Part shown: in pieces, positions 6,435-15,431 of the stretch
Layout of the letters: each line of letters begins with the position of its first letter
Numbering within the stretch: position 1 is the stretch's first letter
DNA from: Thiomicrorhabdus sp.
GTDB taxonomy: Bacteria; Pseudomonadota; Gammaproteobacteria; Thiomicrospirales; Thiomicrospiraceae
Length of the DNA: 21,198 bases
Assembly (NCBI GenBank): GCA_015488565.1
Contig: WFNQ01000125.1
Coordinates: forward strand, 1-21,198
Direction of reading: 5' to 3'
Program-made: the position numbers and the translations under genes
The notes under the pieces: generated by a model
The model's database searches: none
Seen by the model: the letters and a program-made list of their open reading frames with translations, nothing else
Told to the model about the DNA's origin: nothing

Positions 6435-7907
6435 GTGAAGTTTCAGGGATTGCAGGCTAAATATCGGCGTTTATTTCAGGAAAGTGCTGCCTGGAAATTG
6501 CTTCGAGCCGATAACGCGCCAGTCATTTTAGCCTTTATTGCCGATGTATTTTCTGAAGAGAATGAAGTGCCTTTTGGTCGTGCTCGTGTTGTGTTGGATG
6601 CGGAATTAGAGCGGTGTCGTGAGTTAGGTCTTTGGGAGAGTGAAACAACGGCTGGCAGTTATTTAAATCAGTGGATTCATTCTGGGTGGTTGCGTGAGAT
6701 GGATGATCAATTGATGAAAACGGATGCTTGTGAAGTGGCATTGCGTTTTTGTCAAAGCCTAGATCAAAGAGGGGTTGGTACAACGGCATCTCATCTTAGA
6801 ATTGTTCAAGAGGCGGTGCGTGACTTTGCTGTTGCAATGAACGCTAACCCTGATGAGCGGATTGCATTATTGACGGCTCGACAAGCTGAAATACAGCGAG
6901 AAATTGATGCGTTAAATGCGGGGGTTGTGACGGAACTGTCTGATGCCCAGAAACGAGAACGGATTCGAGAAATTTATCAATTGGCTTCGGTATTAACGGG
7001 CGATTTTCGTCGTGTTGAGGATGAAATTCGTGAGTTGGATCAAGATATTCGTGTGCAGATGATTGAAAGCGGTCAGACGCGTGGGGATATTTTATTATCG
7101 GTCATGGAAAAAGAGGCGTTGTTGGCTAATACCGATGCTGGCAGTGCTTTTGAAGGCTTTTTTCAGCTTTTATGTGATGAAAATAGATCCATGGAATTTA
7201 GAGATCAATTACGTAATATTTTAAATCAGTCCGTTTCGGAACAGTTAACGCATCAACAGCAACAGTTTTTGGGTCAGTTAATGCGGGAACTTACTCGTGA
7301 GAGTGATCGGGTATTTAAAATCAGGCGAAGAACGGAAGAGAGCCTTAGGGCTTATATTGAAAGTGGTGCGGCGTTTGAAAGTCGAGCGGTGGATAAATTA
7401 TTAAATCAGTTGGAGCGGCTGGCGGTTGATTTTAAAGAGACGGTTCCTGATTTTTCGAGTGAACTTAAAAAAACGGTTACGTTATTATTACCTGTTGGCA
7501 ATATTCAGATGACTTCGCCAGAAACCATGCGATTAAAAAGCCCTGATGATAAACTGGATACTTCTGGTATTACCGAAGTGGTTAATTCAAATATTGCGAG
7601 TACGGATATGCTGGTATGTCTGGATGCCGTACAGGTCAAAGAAGTGGCTTATCAAATACGTAATACATTACAGCAAGAAGGTGCGATGACGATTGCTTCT
7701 GTTGTGTCAAGGCATCCGTTAACATCAGGGCTGGAAGAGTTAGTGGCTTATTTACGTGTGGCACAATCGGTGGGTGCAACCACGTTCGGGGATAAAGAAG
7801 AAGTGAATATGGTGGATAAACAAGGCATTCGTCTTAAGGCATCGATTCCAAAATATTTGTTAAGTGCAGAGTTGTTCCCCGAGAACATAGACGAGATGGT
7901 GATATGA
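6435..7907 (+). CDS. jetA: Wadjet anti-plasmid system protein JetA (DUF3375)
   Basis: JetA is the kleisin-like subunit of the Wadjet SMC complex, bridging the JetC ATPase heads and binding JetB. At 490 aa with an N-terminal winged-helix-like region (YRRLFQESAAWKLLRADNAP, a GRARVVLD-type segment, SYLNQWIHSGWLREM), it matches DUF3375 proteins. The middle is a helical, charged segment (about 150-330), consistent with a kleisin scaffold. The start is GTG at 6435 with a strong AGGAAGG 4-5 nt upstream. It overlaps jetB by 4 nt (ATGA). Assignment is by sequence pattern plus the full jetABCD order. Confidence 0.93.
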   Translation: MKFQGLQAKYRRLFQESAAWKLLRADNAPVILAFIADVFSEENEVPFGRARVVLDAELERCRELGLWESETTAGSYLNQWIHSGWLREMDDQLMKTDACEVALRFCQSLDQRGVGTTASHLRIVQEAVRDFAVAMNANPDERIALLTARQAEIQREIDALNAGVVTELSDAQKRERIREIYQLASVLTGDFRRVEDEIRELDQDIRVQMIESGQTRGDILLSVMEKEALLANTDAGSAFEGFFQLLCDENRSMEFRDQLRNILNQSVSEQLTHQQQQFLGQLMRELTRESDRVFKIRRRTEESLRAYIESGAAFESRAVDKLLNQLERLAVDFKETVPDFSSELKKTVTLLLPVGNIQMTSPETMRLKSPDDKLDTSGITEVVNSNIASTDMLVCLDAVQVKEVAYQIRNTLQQEGAMTIASVVSRHPLTSGLEELVAYLRVAQSVGATTFGDKEEVNMVDKQGIRLKASIPKYLLSAELFPENIDEMVI

Positions 7908-8779
7908 GCAAGAATGAAAAAGAAGACATAAATCCCGCCTCGGGCGCAACGGATTTATTAGAACGATTGCGCCAAATTCAGTCTAATCAAGAACAAGCAA
8001 ACCAAGCGCAAGAAAATCAAGATTTATCGTCAAATTTTGAGGCCAATGTTGAGGCAAGTAGTGAAGAAGATCCAACAGAACATTTATCTGAACCGACGTT
8101 GTTAAAACAAACATTGGATTCTAAAAACAACGCTGAAAATGATTCCGATTTTGAACGTGGAAAAATGCCGCCAGAGGCAAGGCGTGTTTTGGTTAACTTG
8201 CTTAAGCATGGCGTGATTTTATCGGCTCAAAAAAGCACTCTTTTCGAGTCCGCTTGTCGGTATCAGTCTGCGATTAGAAACCATCTGGCAGATGTGTATT
8301 TAAAGCTTGTACTGGATGAAAAGTCAGGGATTGCATTTGTGGCTCAAATGGATGAAAGTGAGCACAATGATCTTGATGCCGTATCGTTAATGACGCGCAG
8401 AACACTTTCTCTTTACGATACGCTTGTGTTATTGGTATTACGAAAGCATTACCAAGAAAGAGAAAGCGCAGGAGAACAACGAATTATCATTGATATCGAA
8501 CGAATAGAGGCAAATCTTACCCCGTTTCTTCCACTGACCAATAGCATGAAATCTGACCAACGAAAATTAAGTTCATCGCTGACTAAAATGGTCGAAAAAC
8601 ATCTGCTGTCAAAAGTCAGGGGCAGTGATGATCGTTTTGAAATTACGCCGATTATTCGTTACATCGTCAATGCGGATTTTTTAGAACAGATGCTGGAAGC
8701 GTATCAAGCGCTTGCACACAAATCGGATGTTGATGTTGAGCCTGATTCTGAGCCAGGGAGTCACAGTGAATCGTCCTAA
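7904..8779 (+). CDS. jetB: Wadjet anti-plasmid system protein JetB (DUF4194)
   Basis: JetB is the KITE-type accessory subunit of the Wadjet SMC complex, related in role to MukE/MksE. The first ~75 residues are low-complexity, Gln/Asn/Glu-rich and probably disordered. The DUF4194 domain follows at about 80-275, starting at ARRVLVNLLKHGVILSAQKS and including LMTRRTLSLYDTLVLLVLRK and a winged-helix-like LVEKHLLSKV-type segment before FEITPIIRYI. The acidic, Ser-rich C-terminus is encoded in the stretch where jetC begins. The start codon overlaps the jetA stop by 4 nt. The 3' end overlaps jetC by 14 nt. Confidence 0.92.
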   Translation: MSKNEKEDINPASGATDLLERLRQIQSNQEQANQAQENQDLSSNFEANVEASSEEDPTEHLSEPTLLKQTLDSKNNAENDSDFERGKMPPEARRVLVNLLKHGVILSAQKSTLFESACRYQSAIRNHLADVYLKLVLDEKSGIAFVAQMDESEHNDLDAVSLMTRRTLSLYDTLVLLVLRKHYQERESAGEQRIIIDIERIEANLTPFLPLTNSMKSDQRKLSSSLTKMVEKHLLSKVRGSDDRFEITPIIRYIVNADFLEQMLEAYQALAHKSDVDVEPDSEPGSHSESS

Positions 8780-11700
8780 TAATGTTTTGTTTGACATAGG
8801 TCAAATTCGCCTAGCAGAGTTATCTGTTTTTAACTGGGGTTCATTTAATGGCTTGCATACGGCAAAAATTGACCCTAATGGTACATTGGTGACGGGAGAT
8901 AATGGTTCAGGTAAAACAACTTTTATTGACGGTTTAATGGCATTACTGTTGCCAGCAGGTCGTGCAACATTTAATGTGGCTGCGGCTCAGGGAGAGCGGT
9001 CGGATAGAACATTACTTTCCTATATGCGTGGCAGCTTTGGTTCGGCTCATGATGGGAGTCGTACACGGGTAAAAAGTAAACGAGAAGGCGCGGTGGTGAC
9101 TGGATTACGGGTGCTTTATAAAGGTGACGATGGTTCTTGTATTACTCTGGCTGCTATTTTTTGGACAACCCAGTCCAGTAATGCGTTATCTGATGTAAAA
9201 CGTGTTTATGTGGTTGCAAAACGAAACCTTGCATTGAAAGACATTCTGGATTCTTTTGGTGAAGGCAACGCACGTTCTATGAAAAACTGGCTTAGAAATG
9301 ATCCCGAAATCACCTGTTGTGATGATCGTTTTTCGGACTATCAGGCGTTGTATCGAAAACTTCTTTATATGGATAATAAAAATGCACCCGCCTTGCTTTC
9401 CAGAGCATTAGGGCTAAAAAAGATTGATGATCTTACCGAATTAATCAGAGAGTTGGTGTTAGAGCCCAGTACGGTAAAAGACGATGCAAAAAAAGTTGTT
9501 GACGAGTTTTCGGATCTGGTTGCCATTCATCATAATCTTATTGATGCACGAGCGCAAAAAGAGCATTTGATCGCCTTACCCAAATTAAAAAAACATTTAG
9601 TACAAGCCGAACATGAACTGGCACGTTTTATTAGTGAACGAGACGGGCTGGTTGCTTATTTTGGCGCACAGTGTGAACGGTTATGGAATAAAAGAATAGC
9701 GCGCTTACAGACCGATTTGGACGCGTTGTCCCTCGCGATAAAACAAATAACCGAACAAGAATCGGATGCAAACTTATTGGCTGAACAACGCCATGAAGAT
9801 TACATTAAAGTGGGCGGAGGCCGTATTGAAGGGCTTAAAAATGAATTGACGCTTGCCACCAGTCAATTGGGTCGCATTGCGACTCGTTCCTCTCGGTATC
9901 AGTCCGATGCTCGTAGTCTTGATTTGAATGACGAGTTACTTGAAGCTCAATTTATTAAAAATCAGTCGCAGGTAGAAGAAAGACTAAGTGGCATCAAAAA
10001 TGATAATCATGTGGCACAGGATCACTTTGCAGAGGTGAGTGCGCAATTTTCTCTTTATCAAACACAAGAAAAAAAGATTGAAAAAGAGCGGTTAGAAATC
10101 GCAGCGCGTCCAAATTCAAACGTTGATATCAGGTTTCAACAGTTGCGTGATGAACTGGTTGAATCGCTGGGCATGGATCAAGAGAAATGCCTTTTTATTG
10201 GAGAGCTCATTGATGTTGAAGAGTCACAATCTCATTGGCAAGGTGCTATTGAACGAGCTTTAGGTGGCTTACGAACCACCTTAGCCGTTCCTGAAGCGTG
10301 TTTTTCGATGGTAACCCATTGGCTCAATGCACGACATACGGGATTGCACGTGCGCATTCAAGTGGTTCGACACCATACCAAACACACAGACTTTAAACAT
10401 AATGGTTTTTTAAAAAAGCTTGCTTGGCGTAAGCACCCTTATAGAGAGTGGCTTAAAAAACATTTAGCTCGGTTTGATTTACAGTGTGTTTCGTCAACCG
10501 AAGCATTAGACACCACCCCTTTTTCGATGACCCAGCAGGGATTGGTGCACATGGAAAAAGGTCGATTTGAAAAAAAAGACCAACACAATATTGATGATCG
10601 ACGTCGTTGGCAATTGGGGTTTTCCAACCAATCTCGATTGGCCATGCTAACAAGCGATCAAAAAACATTAAGGCAACAAGTGGCGGATACCTTACGATCC
10701 GTCGAAAAAGCACGAGATGATTTGGATGCAATAAGAGCGCGTGAATCACTTTGGAAAACATTGCAGGAATACCAATGGGATGACATTAATGCACCTTACT
10801 GGCAATCAAAAATAGCACAAATGCAGGAAGAAATTCAAACACTAGAGTTGGCAGGAAGCAATCTTGAAAAAGCCAGACAGCGTTGGGAGCAAGCAAAGCA
10901 AGCGCTTGCAGAAATTAGAGCCACAAAAGAACAGCGTAAAATTCGTGAAGGTGAGTTAAAAGGTAAATTGAGTGACGCAGAGACGCAACAAAAAATAGCG
11001 GCAAACGCAGCAAAACAAGGCTTAAACGATATTGTGTGCGCTTTGCTTGATAAACGAATTGGAACCTTGCAAGAGAGTGATCTTGAAAAAGTCTCCTCAT
11101 TAGAATATCGCGTTAGACAAACGATTGAAAAATCGCTGGAAAAACGTCGAACAGATAAAAGTCGTTACGAAAGTACCGCCATCGGCATCATGTCTTCATT
11201 TCGCCAAAAGTGGGAAGTGATTGCGACAGACTGGCGTTGTGATATGGCGAGCCTTGATGAATATCTTGAGCATTTACAGCAGCTTGAAAAAGAAGGGCTT
11301 CCAAGTTTGGTAGAGCAATTTACCAAGCGATTAAATAAACATGCAACACAATCATTAGCACGTATTCGACAACGTCTTGAGTCCGAACGAGATGATATAC
11401 TTGAAAGAATTAAGACCATTAATCAAGTGTTAACACGAACCGAGTTTCGGTTAGGCTCACACCTTAAACTTGGTACAAAAATCGAAAAATACCCTCATGT
11501 AATCGCGTTTAATCGGCATATCTCCAAAGTGCTCAGTCAGGCAACCAGTGACGATTATGAAACTCGTTTTCAACAGTTAAAGCAAGTGATCGAAATATTG
11601 GAAAAAGCGTGTAACCCAAGTACCTCTGGCACGTTAGAAAGTATGCGTTTACTTGATCCACGCTATCAAATGTTATTTTATGCAGAAGAATTAGACGCTA

Positions 11701-12146
11701 AAACAAATGAAGTTCGTGATGTTTTAGAGTCCTCAAGTGGTAAATCGGGAGGAGAAAAAGAGTCGTTTGCTGGCACCATTGTTGCCGCAAGTTTGGCGTA
11801 TGTTTTAACCCCCGATGGATTTGACCGACCCGTTTACAGTACAGTATTTTTAGATGAGGCATTTTCCAATACCGCAGAAGCCGTGAGCCGTAGAGTGCTT
11901 CGGGTTTTTAAAGAATTGCATATCCATGTTAATTTAATTACGCCCTATAAAAACCTTAACCTTGCAAGAGAATCTGCCCGTTCATTGCTTATTGCAGAAC
12001 GCGATCCAGAAAAACATGAAAGCCATCTTTGTGAAGTGACTTGGGAGGAAATTGATCGCCAGCTAAAACAAGAACGTGAACAAAAAGCCAACAGAGAGGC
12101 AAGCGCTCTTGGTATTGAAATAGAAGCCAGTGCAGGGATTGAATAA
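8766..12146 (+). CDS. jetC: Wadjet anti-plasmid system SMC-type ATPase JetC
   Basis: JetC is the SMC-like ATPase motor of Wadjet and extrudes DNA loops to sense circle size. From the GTG at 8766 it is 1126 aa. Walker A is GDNGSGKT at 44-51, the ABC signature SGKSGGEKES starts at about 991, and Walker B is VFLDEAF with D1030 and E1031. Long coiled coils (~270-460 and ~620-960) flank a central hinge-like region (~470-600). I chose GTG 8766 over the longer TTG start at 8712. AGGGAG sits 5 nt before 8766, whereas the TTG has no ribosome binding site and would add a poorly conserved 18-residue leader inside jetB. Walker residues look intact, so the motor should be active. Confidence 0.93.
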   Translation: MNRPNNVLFDIGQIRLAELSVFNWGSFNGLHTAKIDPNGTLVTGDNGSGKTTFIDGLMALLLPAGRATFNVAAAQGERSDRTLLSYMRGSFGSAHDGSRTRVKSKREGAVVTGLRVLYKGDDGSCITLAAIFWTTQSSNALSDVKRVYVVAKRNLALKDILDSFGEGNARSMKNWLRNDPEITCCDDRFSDYQALYRKLLYMDNKNAPALLSRALGLKKIDDLTELIRELVLEPSTVKDDAKKVVDEFSDLVAIHHNLIDARAQKEHLIALPKLKKHLVQAEHELARFISERDGLVAYFGAQCERLWNKRIARLQTDLDALSLAIKQITEQESDANLLAEQRHEDYIKVGGGRIEGLKNELTLATSQLGRIATRSSRYQSDARSLDLNDELLEAQFIKNQSQVEERLSGIKNDNHVAQDHFAEVSAQFSLYQTQEKKIEKERLEIAARPNSNVDIRFQQLRDELVESLGMDQEKCLFIGELIDVEESQSHWQGAIERALGGLRTTLAVPEACFSMVTHWLNARHTGLHVRIQVVRHHTKHTDFKHNGFLKKLAWRKHPYREWLKKHLARFDLQCVSSTEALDTTPFSMTQQGLVHMEKGRFEKKDQHNIDDRRRWQLGFSNQSRLAMLTSDQKTLRQQVADTLRSVEKARDDLDAIRARESLWKTLQEYQWDDINAPYWQSKIAQMQEEIQTLELAGSNLEKARQRWEQAKQALAEIRATKEQRKIREGELKGKLSDAETQQKIAANAAKQGLNDIVCALLDKRIGTLQESDLEKVSSLEYRVRQTIEKSLEKRRTDKSRYESTAIGIMSSFRQKWEVIATDWRCDMASLDEYLEHLQQLEKEGLPSLVEQFTKRLNKHATQSLARIRQRLESERDDILERIKTINQVLTRTEFRLGSHLKLGTKIEKYPHVIAFNRHISKVLSQATSDDYETRFQQLKQVIEILEKACNPSTSGTLESMRLLDPRYQMLFYAEELDAKTNEVRDVLESSSGKSGGEKESFAGTIVAASLAYVLTPDGFDRPVYSTVFLDEAFSNTAEAVSRRVLRVFKELHIHVNLITPYKNLNLARESARSLLIAERDPEKHESHLCEVTWEEIDRQLKQEREQKANREASALGIEIEASAGIE

Positions 12147-13348
12147 TGGCGATCAATTCTTCTAATTCCTCTTGGGGATTATTACCCTCAGAAATAAAAA
12201 CATTGATTTTAAAACGGGAATGGAACAATGAACCCCGTTTAAAAGCACGTCTTTTAAATCGAACCCCTTTCCCCATTCGCATCGGACTCAAACCTCCCTC
12301 AGGACGTTCAGCTATTGCAGACATGGCGCACTTTCAAGCCTTTATTACGGAATGGCGCTGGTATCCCGTTCAAAAACAAATCCATTGGGAATCTCGACAT
12401 TACCGAGCGATTTCAGAACAAAACGTCCCCACCTTTTTTGAGCTTGAAAACCTTAAAGAACTGATTGAGTTTGTTGGTAAAGAAGCGCATCAGCGAAGTG
12501 AAAAATGGATGGCAAACATGGCGCCAATGCTCTTGATAAGTGAAGCGCTCTATCCCACCTTGGTAAAACATTTAAAAACGGTAGAGCAAATGCACTTGTC
12601 TGATGCCGAATTGCTGAGCCGTTTAATTCCGCAGTTATCTTTTCAAATGGGGGTTGGGCAATATCTACGGGCACTGCCTTTAGTGGGCGTAGACACCAAG
12701 TTTTTAGAAACGTATCAAGCACTCATATCAGATATATTGGATGCATTACACAATGATGCCATTACCGAAAATGGCGGGTTGCTTGAGTGGCTTGGTTGTC
12801 TTAAAAATCCCAAAGGATGGCTGACTGTTCGCCCACTTTGTAAAGAGGCCAAAGCAAGTCTTGCTGGCTTTCCTGTTATGCAACTTCATAGCGATGTTTT
12901 ACGAGAACATGCCCTGCCCGCGACCCATATTTTGGTCGTAGAAAATATGCAATCAGGGCTGGGTCTGCCTTTTATGAAAGACACCATCGCCGTATTTGGT
13001 GGTGGAAAAAACGTAAGCTGGATGGATGCAAATTGGCTTAAATCCAAGCAAGTGGCCTATTGGGGAGACATTGATAGCTGGGGGCTAAATATTTTAAGCG
13101 ATGTTCGAGCCAAACTGAACACCGTAAAAGCCATTATGATGGATTCAGAAACCATTAAACAGCATGAAGACAGAATGGTTCTTGAACCAAAGCCTTTAGA
13201 GAATTTACCTCAATGTTTAACAGAGAGTGAAGCACAACTTTTTTTAGACTTAAAAAATAGACATTATACCAACACCAGACTAGAGCAAGAAAGGCTGTCG
13301 CCAGATTATATACATAATAAATTAAATGCTTGGTTGTTTTTATCCTAA
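12146..13348 (+). CDS. jetD: Wadjet anti-plasmid system TOPRIM nuclease JetD
   Basis: JetD is the nuclease of Wadjet. It cleaves DNA trapped by the JetABC complex. At 400 aa it shows the two-part layout of the family: an N-terminal DUF3322-type region (~10-190, with ITEWRWYPVQKQIHWESR) and a C-terminal DUF2220/TOPRIM domain (~255-400). The acidic residues expected of TOPRIM are present: Glu266 in LVVEN and Asp308 and Asp310 in WGDIDSWGLN. Its ATG overlaps the jetC stop by one base (TAATG), indicating translational coupling. It ends 33 nt before the convergent slt stop codon. I see no strong terminator in that gap. Confidence 0.93.
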   Translation: MAINSSNSSWGLLPSEIKTLILKREWNNEPRLKARLLNRTPFPIRIGLKPPSGRSAIADMAHFQAFITEWRWYPVQKQIHWESRHYRAISEQNVPTFFELENLKELIEFVGKEAHQRSEKWMANMAPMLLISEALYPTLVKHLKTVEQMHLSDAELLSRLIPQLSFQMGVGQYLRALPLVGVDTKFLETYQALISDILDALHNDAITENGGLLEWLGCLKNPKGWLTVRPLCKEAKASLAGFPVMQLHSDVLREHALPATHILVVENMQSGLGLPFMKDTIAVFGGGKNVSWMDANWLKSKQVAYWGDIDSWGLNILSDVRAKLNTVKAIMMDSETIKQHEDRMVLEPKPLENLPQCLTESEAQLFLDLKNRHYTNTRLEQERLSPDYIHNKLNAWLFLS

Positions 13349-13381
13349 TCCCCCGAAAGAAATACTCTGTAGTAGAAAATA

Positions 13382-15400
13382 TTAGGGGTGTTTTGGGTCT
13401 ATTGTTTGAGTGGGGCTACCCCCTATATCGGGCATGACATCGCTTAAACGGTCGTACTTTTGATTGAGTAGCGATTTAAAGAGGGTGGTGTACTCTAAAA
13501 CGGCTTTAACGTAAGCACGGGTTTCGCTGAAGGTTATGGAGTCAATCCATTGATCTGCTGGAAGCGAAAGGCTTTCGGATACCCAGTGGTCAACCCGACT
13601 TGGCCCTGCGTTATAGGCGGCGGTGGCCAATACCTTGTTGCCGTTGTATTTTTGATTGAGGTAGTTTAAGTAGGCGCTACCGAGTTCAATGTTATTTTCA
13701 GCTTGCGTGAGTTTTTTGTAAGAAATATTTCCCCCCCCTAGTTTTTTACTCACATATTTGGCCGTTTTAGGCATGATTTGCATGAGTCCCGTTGCACCTA
13801 CGGGGGATTTAATATCGACTGAAAAGGCACTTTCACGACGCATAATGCCATAAATCCAAGCGGGATCAATGTTGTTTTTTTCGGCATGTTGCATCACTGG
13901 TTCTTTATATGGGGTTGGAAACCTTAAGTGTAAAGCATTCCACTCTTTGGCTTTAGCCATGGAACGTATGGCTTGCGCGTGTTGTTCCCATTGGTTGGCT
14001 AAAATTCCGACGACATAAAATTCATCTTTATCCACTTTATTGAGCAGTTGATACCACTCTCGTTTGGTGCTCAATGGCCAATCAATGGCGAGTAACTCTT
14101 GAATGCGTTGTAGTTCGGGGTATTTGCGAATCAGTGTGCTGGTGTCTACTTTTTTAACGGGGTTGGGATTAAATTGATAGGGTAAGTTTAGGCGGTCGGC
14201 CGATAAAAAGGCATAGTAATTTCGCTTTTTAGCTAGTTTTCGGTAAAGCGCTTGGGCGGCTTTCACTTGCTTAGTGGCTTCAAGCGCGCGGGCTTTCCAG
14301 TAGACCCACTGTTTGGCTTCTTGGTCTTTTGGCGGCATTAGTTCAATGGTATCCAGTAAGTCGAGCCAATTGGATTGCTTGAGCGCAATTTGCGCTTGCC
14401 AGCGTAAGGTCTCTGCGGTTTTATGGCCGTTGGTGTTTACTTCGTTTAAAAAATCTTTGGCTTGTGGCGCATAGCGATAAGCGGTTCTTAATGCGATTTT
14501 TTGATTCAACGTTAGGTATTGATCTCGGTTTAACCCGTACTGTTTGTAATATTTTTCGAGTGACTTTTTAGCCAGTGAAGGATTTTTTGAGGCTAAATAG
14601 CGAATGCCTTGGGTAAAGACCTTTTTACGGATAGGGGGGGATAAAAAACTGGGCAGTGGTTTGGCCACTAATTGGGGTTGACGATAGACCTTAAGCCAAA
14701 ATTGAAACATTTTTTGTTCTTTTTTAGAGAGGTCTTTGCTTAACTTTTTGGCCAGCGTGGTTTTGCGTTTGTTCATCGCCAAACTAATGCGATTCCAAAC
14801 CATTGTGCCAGTAAGCTGTTTATTTTTTCTTAAAAGTTTGTCCAAAGGACGGCAGGCCGCATTTAATCTGATGTTGTTCTCCCAGATGGGTTTGGCGTAT
14901 TTGAGTGCGGTTTTAAGTTGTTTTCGGTTTGCTAAGGCCTGAATGTGATAACACTGTAATGTGAGGCTTTTTTGTGGGGTGTACTCTTCTAAATAGGTGG
15001 TCCAATAGCCTATTTTAGCTAGGTGTGTGAGCCATTTCTTGTATAGTTGATGGCTTAAATAGCCATTTTTGTCATCGGCAATAAACTGTTTAATAAGGTG
15101 CTTGGGTGTGTCCTTAAAATTGCGTCGATAGTCGTGGTACAGCACGTAGGGATAGAGCGTATAGTTTTTTAATTTACGTTTATAACGTGCAATGCCTTTA
15201 CGATCATTTTGTAGAATCGCTTGATAGGCATCTAAAAAGTCTTGTTGCGATGAGGTTAGCGATTTATTTTGGGCGAGAGCTGGAAGAGAGCTTGCTAAAA
15301 AAAGAGAGAGAAAAAATATCCCCCCCCCTATCATTTTCAGAGCTATTTTTAAGAGGGTAGGGAGTGCGTATCCTTGAGGGCGCTGAATGAGTTTGGTCAT
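13382..15400 (-). CDS. slt: Soluble lytic murein transglycosylase (Slt70-like)
   Basis: This periplasmic enzyme cleaves the MurNAc-GlcNAc bond of peptidoglycan to give 1,6-anhydroMurNAc ends. At 672 aa it has a signal peptide (hydrophobic core ~24-40, cleavage after SLPALA), a long alpha-superhelical U/L domain, and a C-terminal GH23 domain (~505-640). The catalytic Glu523 lies in RRESAFSVDIKSPVGATGLM, followed by QIMP and AAYNAGPSRV. There is no good ribosome binding site at the ATG, and Met23 inside the hydrophobic region is a less likely start because it would drop the basic N-region. It lies 31 nt after mltD on the same strand, so gloB-mltD-slt is probably one operon. Three G/C runs of 7-9 bases lie in this gene, one in the signal-peptide codons (15320-15328). 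Confidence 0.92.
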   Translation of the reverse strand: MTKLIQRPQGYALPTLLKIALKMIGGGIFFLSLFLASSLPALAQNKSLTSSQQDFLDAYQAILQNDRKGIARYKRKLKNYTLYPYVLYHDYRRNFKDTPKHLIKQFIADDKNGYLSHQLYKKWLTHLAKIGYWTTYLEEYTPQKSLTLQCYHIQALANRKQLKTALKYAKPIWENNIRLNAACRPLDKLLRKNKQLTGTMVWNRISLAMNKRKTTLAKKLSKDLSKKEQKMFQFWLKVYRQPQLVAKPLPSFLSPPIRKKVFTQGIRYLASKNPSLAKKSLEKYYKQYGLNRDQYLTLNQKIALRTAYRYAPQAKDFLNEVNTNGHKTAETLRWQAQIALKQSNWLDLLDTIELMPPKDQEAKQWVYWKARALEATKQVKAAQALYRKLAKKRNYYAFLSADRLNLPYQFNPNPVKKVDTSTLIRKYPELQRIQELLAIDWPLSTKREWYQLLNKVDKDEFYVVGILANQWEQHAQAIRSMAKAKEWNALHLRFPTPYKEPVMQHAEKNNIDPAWIYGIMRRESAFSVDIKSPVGATGLMQIMPKTAKYVSKKLGGGNISYKKLTQAENNIELGSAYLNYLNQKYNGNKVLATAAYNAGPSRVDHWVSESLSLPADQWIDSITFSETRAYVKAVLEYTTLFKSLLNQKYDRLSDVMPDIGGSPTQTIDPKHP
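15320..15328. repeat. C9 homopolymer in slt signal-peptide codons
   Basis: Nine C on the plus strand (nine G in the coding strand) encode Gly25-Gly27 of Slt, within the hydrophobic core of its signal peptide. A one-base slip would frameshift the enzyme before its mature part. It is the longest of six G/C runs of 7 or more in the window. Confidence 0.9.
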
Positions 15401-15431
15401 GTTATTTTTGTATACACTATCTGTGGCCCTG

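Noticed and set aside
8712..8765. Upstream TTG start for jetC
   Set aside because: It has no ribosome binding site, lies deep inside jetB and gives a non-conserved leader. GTG 8766 has AGGGAG at the right distance.
13349..13381. Possible terminator between jetD and slt
   Set aside because: There are only short partial complementarities (TACTCTGTAGTA) and no stem with a U-tract. Not enough to call.
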